Shown here in pieces: positions 1 to 9,290 of a DNA stretch of 64,000 bases. This stretch comes from Mycobacteroides franklinii (lineage in GTDB: Bacteria > Actinomycetota > Actinomycetes > Mycobacteriales > Mycobacteriaceae). The notes below the pieces were generated by a model, which saw nothing but the letters and a program-made list of their open reading frames with translations, did no database searches and was not told where the DNA came from. A program made the translations under genes and the position numbers. Location of the stretch: NCBI RefSeq assembly GCF_002013895.1, contig NZ_MAFQ01000014.1:1-64000 (forward strand), written 5' to 3'. Numbering within the stretch: position 1 is the stretch's first letter; every line of letters starts with the position of its first letter.

Positions 1-2
1 GC

Positions 3-3000
3 CATTACGGCTCCAAGACATTGTTGGTCGAAGGGGTCAGCGGCGCCGAGCTTGCCGTGCAGCTCGGTGAAGCCCTGACTGACATCGTGGACCGCGCCCG
101 TGCGCGCGGGCTGGCGCTGAGCGCCCGGGCCCAGGATCTCACCCTCATCGATGAGGCGGCGTTCGATCCCGGCCTGATAACCGAGGACGATCGGCGACCC
201 GAAATCCCGGCGTACACGCTGCGATACAACGAGCTGACCAAAAGCATCGAATACTGGGATCGCACGAGTTGGCAGCCGAACAAGACTCCGAAGGCCCGCA
301 TTGAAGAAACCCGGCGCCTCATCGAGCTGCGCGACACCGCCGATACGCTGATTCGCGCCCAGCACGATGGACGCCCTCAGGGTGAGCGCGAGCAGCTACG
401 CGGGCACTTGAACCATTTGTACGATTCCTACGTCGCCAAATACGGTCTGGTGAACCGCTTTACCTGGGTGTACCCGAAAGAACCCGACCAGGTCGCCCAC
501 GACAAGAAGGTCGCCGCCGCCGAGGCACGCTGGCGTAAAGCGACCGGCACCAAGGACAACCCGTACCGCGGGCCGGTCCCAGAGGAACTGGCCGAGCAGT
601 GGGACCTTGAGGGATGGGAAGCGCCTGCGCCGCACAAGAGGCGAAGCCACCTCGACGGCGGGATGCGCAACGATCCGGGTTGGACCACGATCGCGGCGCT
701 GGAGTCCTTTGACGAAGACACCGGCAAGGCCACCAAGGCGACGATCTTCTCCACTGACCAAATCATTGCCCGCACAGACCAGTTGACCGCCGACACCCCC
801 GAAGAGGCGCTGGCGATCAGTCTCGATCGCGCCAAGGGCGTCGATATGGCGCTGATCGCCCAGCTGCTCAATGTCTCTGACGAGGACGCCCACGCACTGA
901 TCCAGGGGCTGGTGTATCCGAGTCTGGATGACCCCGACGAGTTGGTCCCGGCAGTCGGTGCGCTGTCGGGCAATGTGCGCGAGAAGTACGAGGCGGCGTT
1001 GGTGGCCGCCGAGACCAACGAGATCTACCGGCCCTACGTGTCCGCGCTACGTGAGGTCATTCCCGCCGACCGTACGGCAGCTGAAATCACTGTGCGCCCG
1101 GGCGCGGCGTGGGTCAGTCCACAGATTCATGCTCAATTCGCCCGAGAGACCTTTGGTTTGGATTCGATCACCGTTGAGCACGTCGCGGGGCGCTGGGTTG
1201 TGGATCTGCCCAAGTATCAGCGTGATAGCGCTCTGCTGACCGAAACCTGGGGCTTAGAGCGTGAGGGCGCCGATGCGGCGAGTCTGTTTGAGGACGCCTG
1301 CAATTCGCGTAGCGCGGTCTTCCATGACGACAAGGGCGAGCTGCTCGCTGAGACAACGTTCGCCGCCCAAGCTAAGGCAGACAAGATCGTCGCCGAGTTC
1401 GCGCGGTGGGTCTTCGCCGACGAGGAGCGAGAAAGCACGCTGGTCGCCGAGTACAACCGGCGTTTCAACTCCTACGTGGCGCCCACCTACGACGGCAGCC
1501 ATCTCGCGCTGCCTGGCTTGTCGGACCATTTCGTGCCGCACTACTATCAGCGCAACGCTGTCGCGCGCATAATCAACGAGCCCACAACTTTGCTGGACCA
1601 TGTGGTCGGCGCGGGCAAATCTGGCTCAATGTTCATGGCCGCCATGGAATTACGGCGTTTAGGGCTTGTTCGGCAGCCGTGGTTAGTGGTTCCTGGACAC
1701 ATCTTAGATCAGGTCGCGATCGAAGCCAAGCAATGGTATCCGGCCGCCAATATCCTGCTCGGGGCCGCCGCCACCAATCCCGAGGGTCGGCGGCGGTTGA
1801 TCGCCCAATCTGCCTCGTCGGATTGGGATTTAGTGATCATTTCGCAGTCGGCGTTCACCAACATCTCGGTGGACCCCACGGTGCGTGAAGCCCATATCGA
1901 AGGCCAGCTCGATAACTTGCGTGAGCAGCTGGAGACCAGCGAGTCGGTACGTTCCAAGAAGATGATCGAGCGGGCCATCAAGCGGGCCAAAGAGAAGCTG
2001 GACCTGCTTTCAGAGCAAACCGGTAAGGATGTCGGTCTTCGCTTTGAAGACACGGGCTGTGACTACTTGCTAGTGGACGAAGCCCACTCATTTAAGAATA
2101 AGCACCGCATATGCAACATTGACGAATTGTCCTGCACCACAGCGGCAGAACGTGCCGAAGACCTTTCCTTGAAGATGTCGGTGCTGCGCCGTATGCGGCG
2201 CGACGAAGCCCGCGCTGCCGGAGTGCCGGAACACAAGATTGTCGAGCGTGTAGCGACCTTTGCCACCGGTACACCGATCGCCAACTCGCTGGGGGAGCTG
2301 TGGGTCATGCAGACCTACATGCGGATGGCGCTGTTGGAGGCGGCCGGTGTCGCCGACCTGTCGGACTGGGGTGCGACGTTCACCGCGACGCACAGCACGA
2401 TCGAGGTCAACGCGACGGGAACCAAGCTGCGCTCGGTTACCCGTGTCGGCAAGTACACCAACCTGCTCGAACTGTTGGCGCTGACCAACTCCTACACCGA
2501 TGTCGTCACCCGCGATCAGGTGCCGGTGCCGCTGCCGAAACTGGTCGGCGATCGCCGCCAGGTGATCAGCATCAAGCCGAGTGTGGAGACTTTGGATTTC
2601 ATCGCGGATTTGGGTTGGCGGGCTGATCATTTGGACCCCAAGGCTCCTGATCTGGATAACATCCTCAAGATCGCCAATGACGGGCGCAACGTATCGTTGG
2701 ATCCTCGACTTGCGGGTCTGGCAGCCCCGGAGATCACTCGCGCGGCGGTCGTGGCCGACGAGATCATGCGGGTTCACCTGGAGCACGCCGACCGGCAGTA
2801 CCGTGACCCGATCACCGGAGCGCCCACCGAACGCACCGGCGCGTTGCAGATCGTGTTCTGTGACCGAGGTACGCCGTCGAAGAACTCGCGCCAATTCACT
2901 ATCTACCAGGCGATCAAAGATGAACTGGTCGCCCGCGGCATGCCCGAAGAGCAGGTTCGATTCATCCACGAGGCCCGTAAACCCTCGGAAGTCACAAGGC

Positions 3001-5069
3001 TGCGTAACCAGTGCAACCGCGGTGAGGTCTCTGTGCTTTTGGGTTCGACAGAGAAGATGGGCACCGGCACCAACGTCCAATCTCGTTTAGCTGCACTGCA
3101 TCACGTGGATGTTCCATGGCGACCGGCCGATCTTGAGCAGCGTGAGGGCCGCATTATCCGGCAGGGTAACCAGAATGATGAGGTTGAAATCCTCTGCTAT
3201 GTAACAGAATCGAGCTATGACACCGTGATGTGGCAGACGGTGGAAGCCAAGGCGCTGTTCATAGATCAGATGCGGCGCAACACCGTTCGTGACACGGAAA
3301 TAGAGGATCTTTCCGGTGGGGACATCGGGGCTGCGGCAGCAGAGACCAAGGCGATCGCCACCGGGGACCCTCGCTACATCCGGCAGGTGCAGCTCGACGA
3401 TGAGGTCAGACGCCTTGCCGCCATGGAGCGGGCCCACTACGACGCCGCCCGTAACCGCGACAACAGAGTCCGCTATCTGCAGAAGCAGATCCCCTGGTAC
3501 GGCGACGCTCTTGAGCAGCTGGGGCCGGTCGCCGAGCAGGCCGCGCAGATGCGGGCCCTGGAGCAGGCGCCGCAGGTGCTTGTCGATGAGGTGCGGTATA
3601 AGAGTTCGGCTGAGGCTGCCGTCGCGGCGGTCGTTGAACTCGATCGGATCTACTACGTCGCACGCGATCAATCATCGACTCAGTTCCTGCCCACGCGGAT
3701 CACGATCGCAGGCCACAGAGTGTTGGCAGCACGCAGGTTCGGTGACGGCACGCTGCACGTGATACTCGGGGTGGCCACCGCGAACATCGGCTCAGGCTCT
3801 AAGGAGATCGAGCACTCCAAGATCAGCGCCGCCCGCTACGAGACGGAGGCGGGCAGCCCCAAATCCCGCGGTATCCTGCGCCAGCTGGAGAACATCTTCA
3901 CCGCACTGCCTGAGCATGCTCACGGCATTCGAGCCACACATGAACGCTGCAAACAAGATCTGGAAGACCTGCTGAGCAACCCGCCCGGGGCGTTCGAGTT
4001 CGCCGACGAACTCGCCGAGAAACAGACCGAGTTATCCGCGTTGACACTGGATCTGAAACTGACAGCCGAAAGCGCAGAGGCCAAGGCCAAGGCGGCTGCC
4101 GCTGAGGAACGGTTGGCCGCCCGGGGCCGCAAGCCGGGCTGGACGCTACTGCTCAACCCATCACCTGCACTGGTCATCAAGAGCGGGTACGAGTCGGCCG
4201 CTGATATGCGGGCGGCGGTGCGCAAGATGGAGCACCAGGCGGCACGCGAATACGAGATGACTCACCGAGGTGATAGCGCCGAGGTGGTGGCCTCGGAAAA
4301 GCACGACGAGTCCACCCGGGTTGGCATGGAATACGGACTGCTGGCCGATGCTTCGGCGCGGCCCACACGCACGCCGCGGCGCAACCTGCAGCGGCTTGAA
4401 CTGAGCGACAAACAGGGCGCTGTGGCTGCCGTGCTCGCGCGATCGCCTTACAGCCTCAATGTGTTGACTGGTGCCTCCGCCGATACCCGAGCAGTGCTGG
4501 GAGCCCTGGCCGGTGCGGCACGTACGGGGGCCGAACCGGTCGCGGTCGTGTGTGCAGACGGTGCCGCGCTGGCGTCGGCGATCGACAGCGGTCTGACCGA
4601 ATCGGGATTCGTGGCCGGTAAGCTTCCCGCGGCGCTACACGGGGCGTGGGTTCTCGTGCCCGATGCCCAGCGCTGGCAGCTGCACGATACCTACGAGTTG
4701 GCGGCGCGTGCACGCCAGCAGAACGCGAAGCTGATCCTGGCCGGTGATACCGGTGAGGCTCAATGCTCTGCACTGTTCGGCGCTCTTGCCCATGAGATTC
4801 CTTGGACTCAAGCGCTTTCCGATCGGGCCCAGACCGCGCAGAACAACAGTGCGGGGTTGCTGCTCGATCGACTGGCGCGCAGCGCCGATGAGAAGTTCCA
4901 GCACGGCGAAGAACTCACCGACGCTGAGGAACTGGCCAGCCGACTCAATGGCAAGCGTGCCGAAATTTCGCGAACGCGACACCGCGAGTACGAGCGGTGG
5001 CAGGCCATGCAGCGGCGTATCGCCGAGGCCCGCGAGCGTGATCAGGACGGCCCGGACCTGAGCCGATAG
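3..5069 (+). CDS. SNF2-type DNA helicase of a conjugative element, 5' end cut by the window
   Basis: The frame is open to the left edge, so the N-terminus is missing; plasmid relatives often carry a DNA-methylase domain there. Residue numbers count from the first in-frame TTG at 21. A Walker-A variant VVGAGKSGSM lies near residue 530, a DEAH box (LVDEAHSFKN) near 684, motif III-like TGTPIANS near 750, and motifs V-VI (GTGTNVQS, QREGRIIRQG) near 1010-1045, so this is an SF2/SNF2 ATPase. A long helical region follows, then a weak second nucleotide-binding-like region near 1460-1600 without a clear P-loop. The tail reads DGPDLSR, matching the tails of TraA and the two 31-35 kb paralogues. Family role: helicase/methylase proteins carried by conjugative plasmids, presumably acting on plasmid or transferred DNA. 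The GAGKS form of motif I departs from the usual GTGKT. The family call is firm; the exact function is not known. Confidence 0.9.
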   Translation, partial: HYGSKTLLVEGVSGAELAVQLGEALTDIVDRARARGLALSARAQDLTLIDEAAFDPGLITEDDRRPEIPAYTLRYNELTKSIEYWDRTSWQPNKTPKARIEETRRLIELRDTADTLIRAQHDGRPQGEREQLRGHLNHLYDSYVAKYGLVNRFTWVYPKEPDQVAHDKKVAAAEARWRKATGTKDNPYRGPVPEELAEQWDLEGWEAPAPHKRRSHLDGGMRNDPGWTTIAALESFDEDTGKATKATIFSTDQIIARTDQLTADTPEEALAISLDRAKGVDMALIAQLLNVSDEDAHALIQGLVYPSLDDPDELVPAVGALSGNVREKYEAALVAAETNEIYRPYVSALREVIPADRTAAEITVRPGAAWVSPQIHAQFARETFGLDSITVEHVAGRWVVDLPKYQRDSALLTETWGLEREGADAASLFEDACNSRSAVFHDDKGELLAETTFAAQAKADKIVAEFARWVFADEERESTLVAEYNRRFNSYVAPTYDGSHLALPGLSDHFVPHYYQRNAVARIINEPTTLLDHVVGAGKSGSMFMAAMELRRLGLVRQPWLVVPGHILDQVAIEAKQWYPAANILLGAAATNPEGRRRLIAQSASSDWDLVIISQSAFTNISVDPTVREAHIEGQLDNLREQLETSESVRSKKMIERAIKRAKEKLDLLSEQTGKDVGLRFEDTGCDYLLVDEAHSFKNKHRICNIDELSCTTAAERAEDLSLKMSVLRRMRRDEARAAGVPEHKIVERVATFATGTPIANSLGELWVMQTYMRMALLEAAGVADLSDWGATFTATHSTIEVNATGTKLRSVTRVGKYTNLLELLALTNSYTDVVTRDQVPVPLPKLVGDRRQVISIKPSVETLDFIADLGWRADHLDPKAPDLDNILKIANDGRNVSLDPRLAGLAAPEITRAAVVADEIMRVHLEHADRQYRDPITGAPTERTGALQIVFCDRGTPSKNSRQFTIYQAIKDELVARGMPEEQVRFIHEARKPSEVTRLRNQCNRGEVSVLLGSTEKMGTGTNVQSRLAALHHVDVPWRPADLEQREGRIIRQGNQNDEVEILCYVTESSYDTVMWQTVEAKALFIDQMRRNTVRDTEIEDLSGGDIGAAAAETKAIATGDPRYIRQVQLDDEVRRLAAMERAHYDAARNRDNRVRYLQKQIPWYGDALEQLGPVAEQAAQMRALEQAPQVLVDEVRYKSSAEAAVAAVVELDRIYYVARDQSSTQFLPTRITIAGHRVLAARRFGDGTLHVILGVATANIGSGSKEIEHSKISAARYETEAGSPKSRGILRQLENIFTALPEHAHGIRATHERCKQDLEDLLSNPPGAFEFADELAEKQTELSALTLDLKLTAESAEAKAKAAAAEERLAARGRKPGWTLLLNPSPALVIKSGYESAADMRAAVRKMEHQAAREYEMTHRGDSAEVVASEKHDESTRVGMEYGLLADASARPTRTPRRNLQRLELSDKQGAVAAVLARSPYSLNVLTGASADTRAVLGALAGAARTGAEPVAVVCADGAALASAIDSGLTESGFVAGKLPAALHGAWVLVPDAQRWQLHDTYELAARARQQNAKLILAGDTGEAQCSALFGALAHEIPWTQALSDRAQTAQNNSAGLLLDRLARSADEKFQHGEELTDAEELASRLNGKRAEISRTRHREYERWQAMQRRIAEARERDQDGPDLSR

Positions 5070-5081
5070 AACGAGCTGAGT

Positions 5082-5738
5082 TCACCAGCTCCATTCAACG
5101 TGGCCGGTGTGCTCGCGAAGGTCGTCACATTCGACCGCCGAAGGATGGGCAGGATCATCGCCGATCAGAATGCCCGAGACGGTCGCGATAAGGGCCTCGT
5201 TGGTGATGTGGGAGACAATCAACCCTAAGGGGCACAACACGATTCTTGCGTCACGTGACACCGAGACAGCGACATCGAGCATCGGGATGTGCCCTGCGGT
5301 GCACACTGCCGTGTATGCGCTGCGCACCCGCGCCCACTGCGGGCCATTGGTGAGGTGGGCTCGGTCGCCGTCGGTGAGGACCAGAAACTCGGGGTGATCG
5401 GTAAGCAGACTCGGCCAGTCGACGGCGCCCCAGATACGCACGATCTCGGGGTAGGGGCCGTCGGCGGCCTGCAGCGGGATACCGAAAAGGGCGGTGTTGA
5501 ACCATGACGGTAGTGCCGAGTGCCGTCCGAGAAGGTAGTCCCCGCCGAGGTACTGGCCCGACCCGTCTGGCTGGGGACCGCGGTACGGTACCAGTGCGGC
5601 CAGGAACTGCTCGCGCAGTCGAGTTGCCTTGGGGGGAAGGACATCCTCTGTAGACGGCGACTGCTCTGAGGCGCGAAAGACGCGGCGAAAGCAGCCTTCG
5701 ATGCTGGCGGGCTGGGTGCGCGGGGGTTCGTGTGACAT
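5082..5738 (-). CDS. hypothetical protein, convergent to the SNF2 gene
   Basis: A 218-residue soluble protein that I do not recognise. No signal peptide, membrane helix or nuclease/ATPase motif is visible. The C-terminal half (about residues 140-200) is a hydrophobic alpha/beta pattern (VSRDARIVLCPLGLIVSHIT) resembling the enhanced-intracellular or SseB-like small folds, but I cannot assign it. The ATG is preceded by AGAGG. It converges on the SNF2 gene with a 12-nt gap and is followed on the same strand by no other gene. Codon use and GC-rich third positions look coding. Confidence 0.7.
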   Translation of the reverse strand: MSHEPPRTQPASIEGCFRRVFRASEQSPSTEDVLPPKATRLREQFLAALVPYRGPQPDGSGQYLGGDYLLGRHSALPSWFNTALFGIPLQAADGPYPEIVRIWGAVDWPSLLTDHPEFLVLTDGDRAHLTNGPQWARVRSAYTAVCTAGHIPMLDVAVSVSRDARIVLCPLGLIVSHITNEALIATVSGILIGDDPAHPSAVECDDLREHTGHVEWSW

Positions 5739-5784
5739 TGGGGCCTCTGTCTTCTAGCGTGCCATCACCGCGATGTGATACAGG

Positions 5785-6423
5785 TCAGCCGTTGATTGAT
5801 CGCGCCGAGTGGAAGATCGCCGGAGAGGTGACTTCATCGGGTCCGAAGATCACCAGCGTGGGGTCGTCTTCGGGTGTCGGCGGGGTAACGGGCCACCATT
5901 CGGCTGAGCCGTCGACGGCAAGCCAGCCGTTGAGGATGCCGTAAACACCAGCTGCCAGGAAGGTGGCGGGGAACTGAGCCAGTATCCACGGGCCGACGAG
6001 TAGCTGAGCGACGCTATCGCCTTGCTCGTAGAGCCCGATGAGACATGTTCCGAGTGCGGCAGCTGTCCATAGAAGAGCCGGAATCGGGTAGGAGCGCAAT
6101 CTGTCTGGGATGAATCGGATGAGGGCGTTGTAGAGGCCGTATCCGGCCAGCCAGCCCACGGGGGCGGTTAGCGACACGATGGCGACGATCAGCACGTCTA
6201 CGGCGCCTACAGCTGTGGCGGTTCCGGGGATGCGGGCCAGGATCGGGTCCATCACCTTGTCGTCATGCGGATCTGGCACAGCCACGGCCAGCGCCCGGGC
6301 GCGGTCGCGGATCTGCCGGTTGAGCAGTTCGGCACGGCGTTTCTGGAAGCCAAAGGTGTACTCGTGCCGGGCGATCCACGCGCGTCGGGCACCGTCATGG
6401 CGGTCAGGCGGAATATGCGGCAT
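5785..6423 (-). CDS. membrane protein divergent from the T4SS operon
   Basis: About 212 residues, unknown function. A basic cytoplasmic N-terminus (residues 1-70) is followed by three or four hydrophobic segments: one around ATAVGAVDVLIVAIVSLTAP, one around PALLWTAAALGTCLIGLY, and one around ILAQFPATFLAAGVYGIL. The tail is polar. I chose the ATG at 6423 because AGGAGG lies 12 nt upstream; a longer start at 6450 lacks such a site. It is transcribed away from the 6501 gene, so it shares the 6424-6500 intergenic region with the T4SS promoter. It may be an accessory conjugation membrane protein; that is context only. Confidence 0.7.
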   Translation of the reverse strand: MPHIPPDRHDGARRAWIARHEYTFGFQKRRAELLNRQIRDRARALAVAVPDPHDDKVMDPILARIPGTATAVGAVDVLIVAIVSLTAPVGWLAGYGLYNALIRFIPDRLRSYPIPALLWTAAALGTCLIGLYEQGDSVAQLLVGPWILAQFPATFLAAGVYGILNGWLAVDGSAEWWPVTPPTPEDDPTLVIFGPDEVTSPAIFHSARSING

Positions 6424-6456
6424 TCCCTCTACACACCTCCTGATAAACATTCAATC

Positions 6457-6474
6457 GTTTACGTGTTGTGTCGC
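6457..6474. promoter_or_regulatory. 18-bp element shared by the T4SS and effector-operon promoters
   Basis: GTTTACGTGTTGTGTCGC lies 27 nt before the ATG of the first T4SS gene. It matches 15 of 18 positions of GTTTATGTATTGTGTCAC at 31733-31750, upstream of the operon with the relaxase-like C-terminal module. The two sites are far apart in otherwise unrelated sequence, so a shared regulator is the simplest reading. Confidence 0.5.
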
Positions 6475-6500
6475 GTGCGTCAGTGTGTCATGCTCGGTTT

Positions 6501-6872
6501 ATGAAGGCAATGGCTCTGATAGGTGCGGTACTGCTGCTGATGGGCGCAATGTTCCTTGCGTTCGTGATGTCGCTGGTGTCGGTGCTCGTGAATAACCTGG
6601 TGATCTTTGGGTTCATCGCGCTGGGCGCCCTGCTGGTGGTTGCTTACAGGCAGAGCAAGGAAGGCCAGGCCGCCAAGGCCAAAGCAGCCCCGGCCGCCAC
6701 CGCCGACCCGGGTCTGCTGACGGTGTGGGACCCCTACACCGGCCAGTACTTGCAGGTGCAGGCCGTATTGCGTGCTGATGGCAGCACGGTGTACATGCCG
6801 CTGGTTCCGGTGACACCTGCAGGCACGGTTTCGGCCCCCGCTATCGGCGCATCAGGTTGGGCGCACCGATGA
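6501..6872 (+). CDS. small membrane protein, first gene of the T4SS operon
   Basis: A 123-residue protein with two closely spaced N-terminal hydrophobic helices (residues 3-20 and 25-48), then a short Ala/Lys linker and a C-terminal soluble part with LTVWDPYTGQYLQVQAV. It could be a small inner-membrane T4SS subunit, but I recognise no named family. The ATG at 6501 is preferred over an upstream GTG/TTG because the membrane helix then starts near the N-terminus. Its stop overlaps the next start (ATGA at 6869-6872), so it heads a translationally coupled train. Confidence 0.75.
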   Translation: MKAMALIGAVLLLMGAMFLAFVMSLVSVLVNNLVIFGFIALGALLVVAYRQSKEGQAAKAKAAPAATADPGLLTVWDPYTGQYLQVQAVLRADGSTVYMPLVPVTPAGTVSAPAIGASGWAHR

Positions 6873-7954
6873 CCACAGCGTCGCAGTCATCTGACTGGGT
6901 AAAGACTGTTACCGGGTGGCCTTACGCGGCTGCCGAGGACGACAGCCAGGCCGACGATGACAGCGGACGCGAACTCGATGACGACGAGTTCGAGGATGAA
7001 GACGCCGAGGACGACGAACAAGAACACGACCCGCAGGACGACGAGCAGGACCCTGCCCCAGACGATGACAATCCGGTCTCCGGCGACGAGCTGTACGGCG
7101 AGCCGTTCGGATCTTCGGCGGCGGCGATTACCCCAGTGTCCAAGGACGAAGAAGCGCCTCACCCCACACAGCGCTTCGATGCCAAAATCGCACTGGGTGT
7201 CGCCGCCGTCGTGGTTGGCGCGCTGCTCGTGATGGTGATCGGCGGGGTTTACGCCTTCAGCAGCTCAGAGGGCAAGTCGGAGGCCGTTCCCGCGGCCGGG
7301 GTGACGCTGGTGCCCCCGCCCGCGCCTTCCACCTCGGCAGCTGAGTCCCCGCAGGGCATCGACAAGCCGCTGCCGTACGACGCTGAATGCTTCAAGTGCC
7401 CCATGGGTTCCTCGCCCGGGCAGGCGATCGCTACTGGCCCACTGATCATCGTCCGCAAGGGCCTCGACGGTCAGGTGATCAAAGTCTATTTGGGCAGCAA
7501 GGAACAACGGCGCAGCTTCCGGGTCACCGGAATCGCGTTTGAGCCAGGCGCTTTGACGCTGGACGGTCAGGGAAAGGACCAGTGGGATCAATACCGCGTG
7601 GTCTCACTGGTGCAGTTCAACTTCAACGACGCCAACCACACGCCCATCCCGAAAGAGACCGGCAACGTGCACGGCGAGGTGACGGTGGACGTTCCGAACC
7701 TGTTGGCCTCGGAGATCACCATCATCATCCGGCAAAGCTCGCGCCCACCAAAGACCCCGCCACCAACCGGCAGCGCACCCGCACCCGGGCAGGGTGTCTT
7801 CACGGGCATTCTCACCGACGGAGCTCCACAGAGCGGACCCGATGACGGATCAGAGTTGTTCGGCCCCGGTGGAGGCCCACAAATGCCCGGCGATCCTGTT
7901 GACGCCAAGGTTGCGATCGGGAATCTGAAAATCATTGGACACGAGCCACTCTGA
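6869..7954 (+). CDS. acidic single-pass membrane protein of the T4SS operon
   Basis: 361 residues. The N-terminal 95 residues are extremely Asp/Glu-rich, a single transmembrane helix follows at about residues 108-130 (IALGVAAVVVGALLVMVIGG), and the rest is predicted extracytoplasmic: a Pro-rich linker, a CFKC pair near residue 171, and a beta-rich domain up to about 290. The topology (acidic cytoplasmic tail, one helix, outer domain) suits a channel scaffold or assembly subunit next to TcpC. No database family is recognised. The ATG at 6869 overlaps the previous stop, and its own stop overlaps the tcpC start. The acidic tail could bind basic partners; that is inference. Confidence 0.8.
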   Translation: MTTASQSSDWVKTVTGWPYAAAEDDSQADDDSGRELDDDEFEDEDAEDDEQEHDPQDDEQDPAPDDDNPVSGDELYGEPFGSSAAAITPVSKDEEAPHPTQRFDAKIALGVAAVVVGALLVMVIGGVYAFSSSEGKSEAVPAAGVTLVPPPAPSTSAAESPQGIDKPLPYDAECFKCPMGSSPGQAIATGPLIIVRKGLDGQVIKVYLGSKEQRRSFRVTGIAFEPGALTLDGQGKDQWDQYRVVSLVQFNFNDANHTPIPKETGNVHGEVTVDVPNLLASEITIIIRQSSRPPKTPPPTGSAPAPGQGVFTGILTDGAPQSGPDDGSELFGPGGGPQMPGDPVDAKVAIGNLKIIGHEPL

Positions 7955-8877
7955 TGCCGAACAAATGGCCGACGCGGCTCAAAACAGCGAACAAGAACAG
8001 CGGTCCGCTCGGGCGGTACGCCGAAAGGGCGATGGCCTTCCTTGGCGGTGGCGCCGCCCTGTGGGGCTTCTTTTTCAGCACACCGGTCAACACCGTGGCC
8101 CCAGCCCGGGAAGCGGTCAACACCGCAGCGGTGGCCAGCAGCTTCGCACAGAAATGCGTGTCGGCGTGGCTGACCGCAACCGCGAGCGCCCATTCGGAGC
8201 TTTCACACTGCACCACTATCAGCCCGGACGTGAAGCTGCCCGCGACCGCTGCCGCCGTGATTGATGCCCCAACGTTCGTCGCGATCGACTGGAGCGGCGC
8301 GGCGGGGGAGAACAGCACGGCCACCATGTTCTCGGTCACCATCGGAGTCTCCGAACGTCCTTACGCTTCAGCGGCACCCACACAGGCGTTCTACCGCGTG
8401 CCCGTCGAATGGACCAAACAGGGCCCATGGATGCCCAGCATGCCGTCGCGGGTCGCCGGGCCAGGCGCGGGCGCATCACTGCCTACCGCATACCCGATGA
8501 ATATCGGCGCCAATGACCCTCTCTACAACCTGATTTCAGGATTCCTCACCGCATATCTGACCGACAAGGGCGGGCTTGACCGATTCGTCACCAGCCAGTC
8601 GGGGCTTTTGGGTTTGGGTGGGGTGTATCGAGAGGCGACACTGACCAATCTGTCAGCGACCACGATGCCCAAGGCCAACGCCAAAGAAGGCGATCAGATC
8701 CGGGTTCTGGCGCAAGTGCGTTCCACCACATCGCAGTTCGCACCGGTGTTGCAGAGCTACCCATTGACTCTGGCATTCACCAGCGGCAAATGGTCGGTGG
8801 CCCAGATTGACCGGGTGCCGGTCATGTCCAGTGACACCGCGCCCGCACCGATCCTGCCCGCAGGATCTCCGAAATAG
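7954..8877 (+). CDS. tcpC: TcpC-family conjugal transfer protein
   Basis: 307 residues with one N-terminal membrane helix (about residues 27-46) and a large outer region. The core has the TcpC layout: a first beta-rich domain with MFSVTIGVSERPY, then FLTAYLTDKGGLDRFV, which is the typical TcpC linker to a second NTF2-like domain with a QIRVLAQVRSTT strand. TcpC is the Gram-positive VirB8-like channel component (pCW3 TcpC, ICEBs1 ConG family). The start overlaps the upstream stop (TGATG). It is followed by a small membrane protein and the VirB4 ATPase, the expected neighbours. The symbol reflects family membership, not shown equivalence. Confidence 0.85.
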   Translation: MPNKWPTRLKTANKNSGPLGRYAERAMAFLGGGAALWGFFFSTPVNTVAPAREAVNTAAVASSFAQKCVSAWLTATASAHSELSHCTTISPDVKLPATAAAVIDAPTFVAIDWSGAAGENSTATMFSVTIGVSERPYASAAPTQAFYRVPVEWTKQGPWMPSMPSRVAGPGAGASLPTAYPMNIGANDPLYNLISGFLTAYLTDKGGLDRFVTSQSGLLGLGGVYREATLTNLSATTMPKANAKEGDQIRVLAQVRSTTSQFAPVLQSYPLTLAFTSGKWSVAQIDRVPVMSSDTAPAPILPAGSPK

Positions 8878-8915
8878 CCAGCGCACCTACAGATTTGGAC
8901 GGAAAGGACACACCG

Positions 8916-9275
8916 ATGGTCGAGCACTTTGAAGCAGCAGGCAACCTGTTCGTGATCATTCCCAGGACATGGGAACAAGCCAAGATGAGCCTGGCGGTGC
9001 TGGCTGTCTTCGGCGGCGTCCTCTCGGCCATCTTCTCCTGGAAAGAGGGACTGGCCTCGGTCTACGGGAAGGCTCTCGGCGGCATTGGGCTCGGTGCGAT
9101 CATCCTGGGCGCGATGGGTATCCTGTTGACGCTCAAGCAGACCTCCGATTCCACGGGCCTGACCACGGGCGGCATCTCGTTCAACGGCGAAAAGGCTGCG
9201 GTCGTGCAGCTGCGCAATGGTCCCAGCGGTGTAGATCTGGAGAATGGGCACGCTGTTCTCCAGGTCGCGGCCTAA
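8916..9275 (+). CDS. small two-helix membrane protein, pilin-like or VirB2-like candidate
   Basis: 119 residues. Two hydrophobic helices lie at about residues 22-42 (MSLAVLAVFGGVLSAIF) and 52-75 (LGGIGLGAIILGAMGILLTL), separated by a short charged turn, with a beta-like C-terminal tail. This size and topology, and the place just before VirB4, match small T4SS membrane subunits such as VirB2/TrbC or the DUF-type proteins beside TcpC; no sequence motif proves it. The ATG at 8916 is chosen over a TTG at 8895 because GGAAAGG sits 10-16 nt upstream of it. Confidence 0.75.
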   Translation: MVEHFEAAGNLFVIIPRTWEQAKMSLAVLAVFGGVLSAIFSWKEGLASVYGKALGGIGLGAIILGAMGILLTLKQTSDSTGLTTGGISFNGEKAAVVQLRNGPSGVDLENGHAVLQVAA

Positions 9276-9290
9276 TCCCGGTCTTGCCCA

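Noticed and set aside
2088..3080. Minus-strand ORF of 330 codons
   Set aside because: It overlaps the SNF2 helicase motifs on the other strand and has no family-like sequence.
5073..5091. GAGCTG-N7-CAGCTC inverted repeat between convergent genes
   Set aside because: Only 6 bp and it includes a stop codon of the minus-strand gene; too weak to claim a terminator.
6957..7232. Serine- or valine-rich ORFs in the acidic region
   Set aside because: They arise from the GAC/GAG-rich coding of the acidic tail read in other frames.
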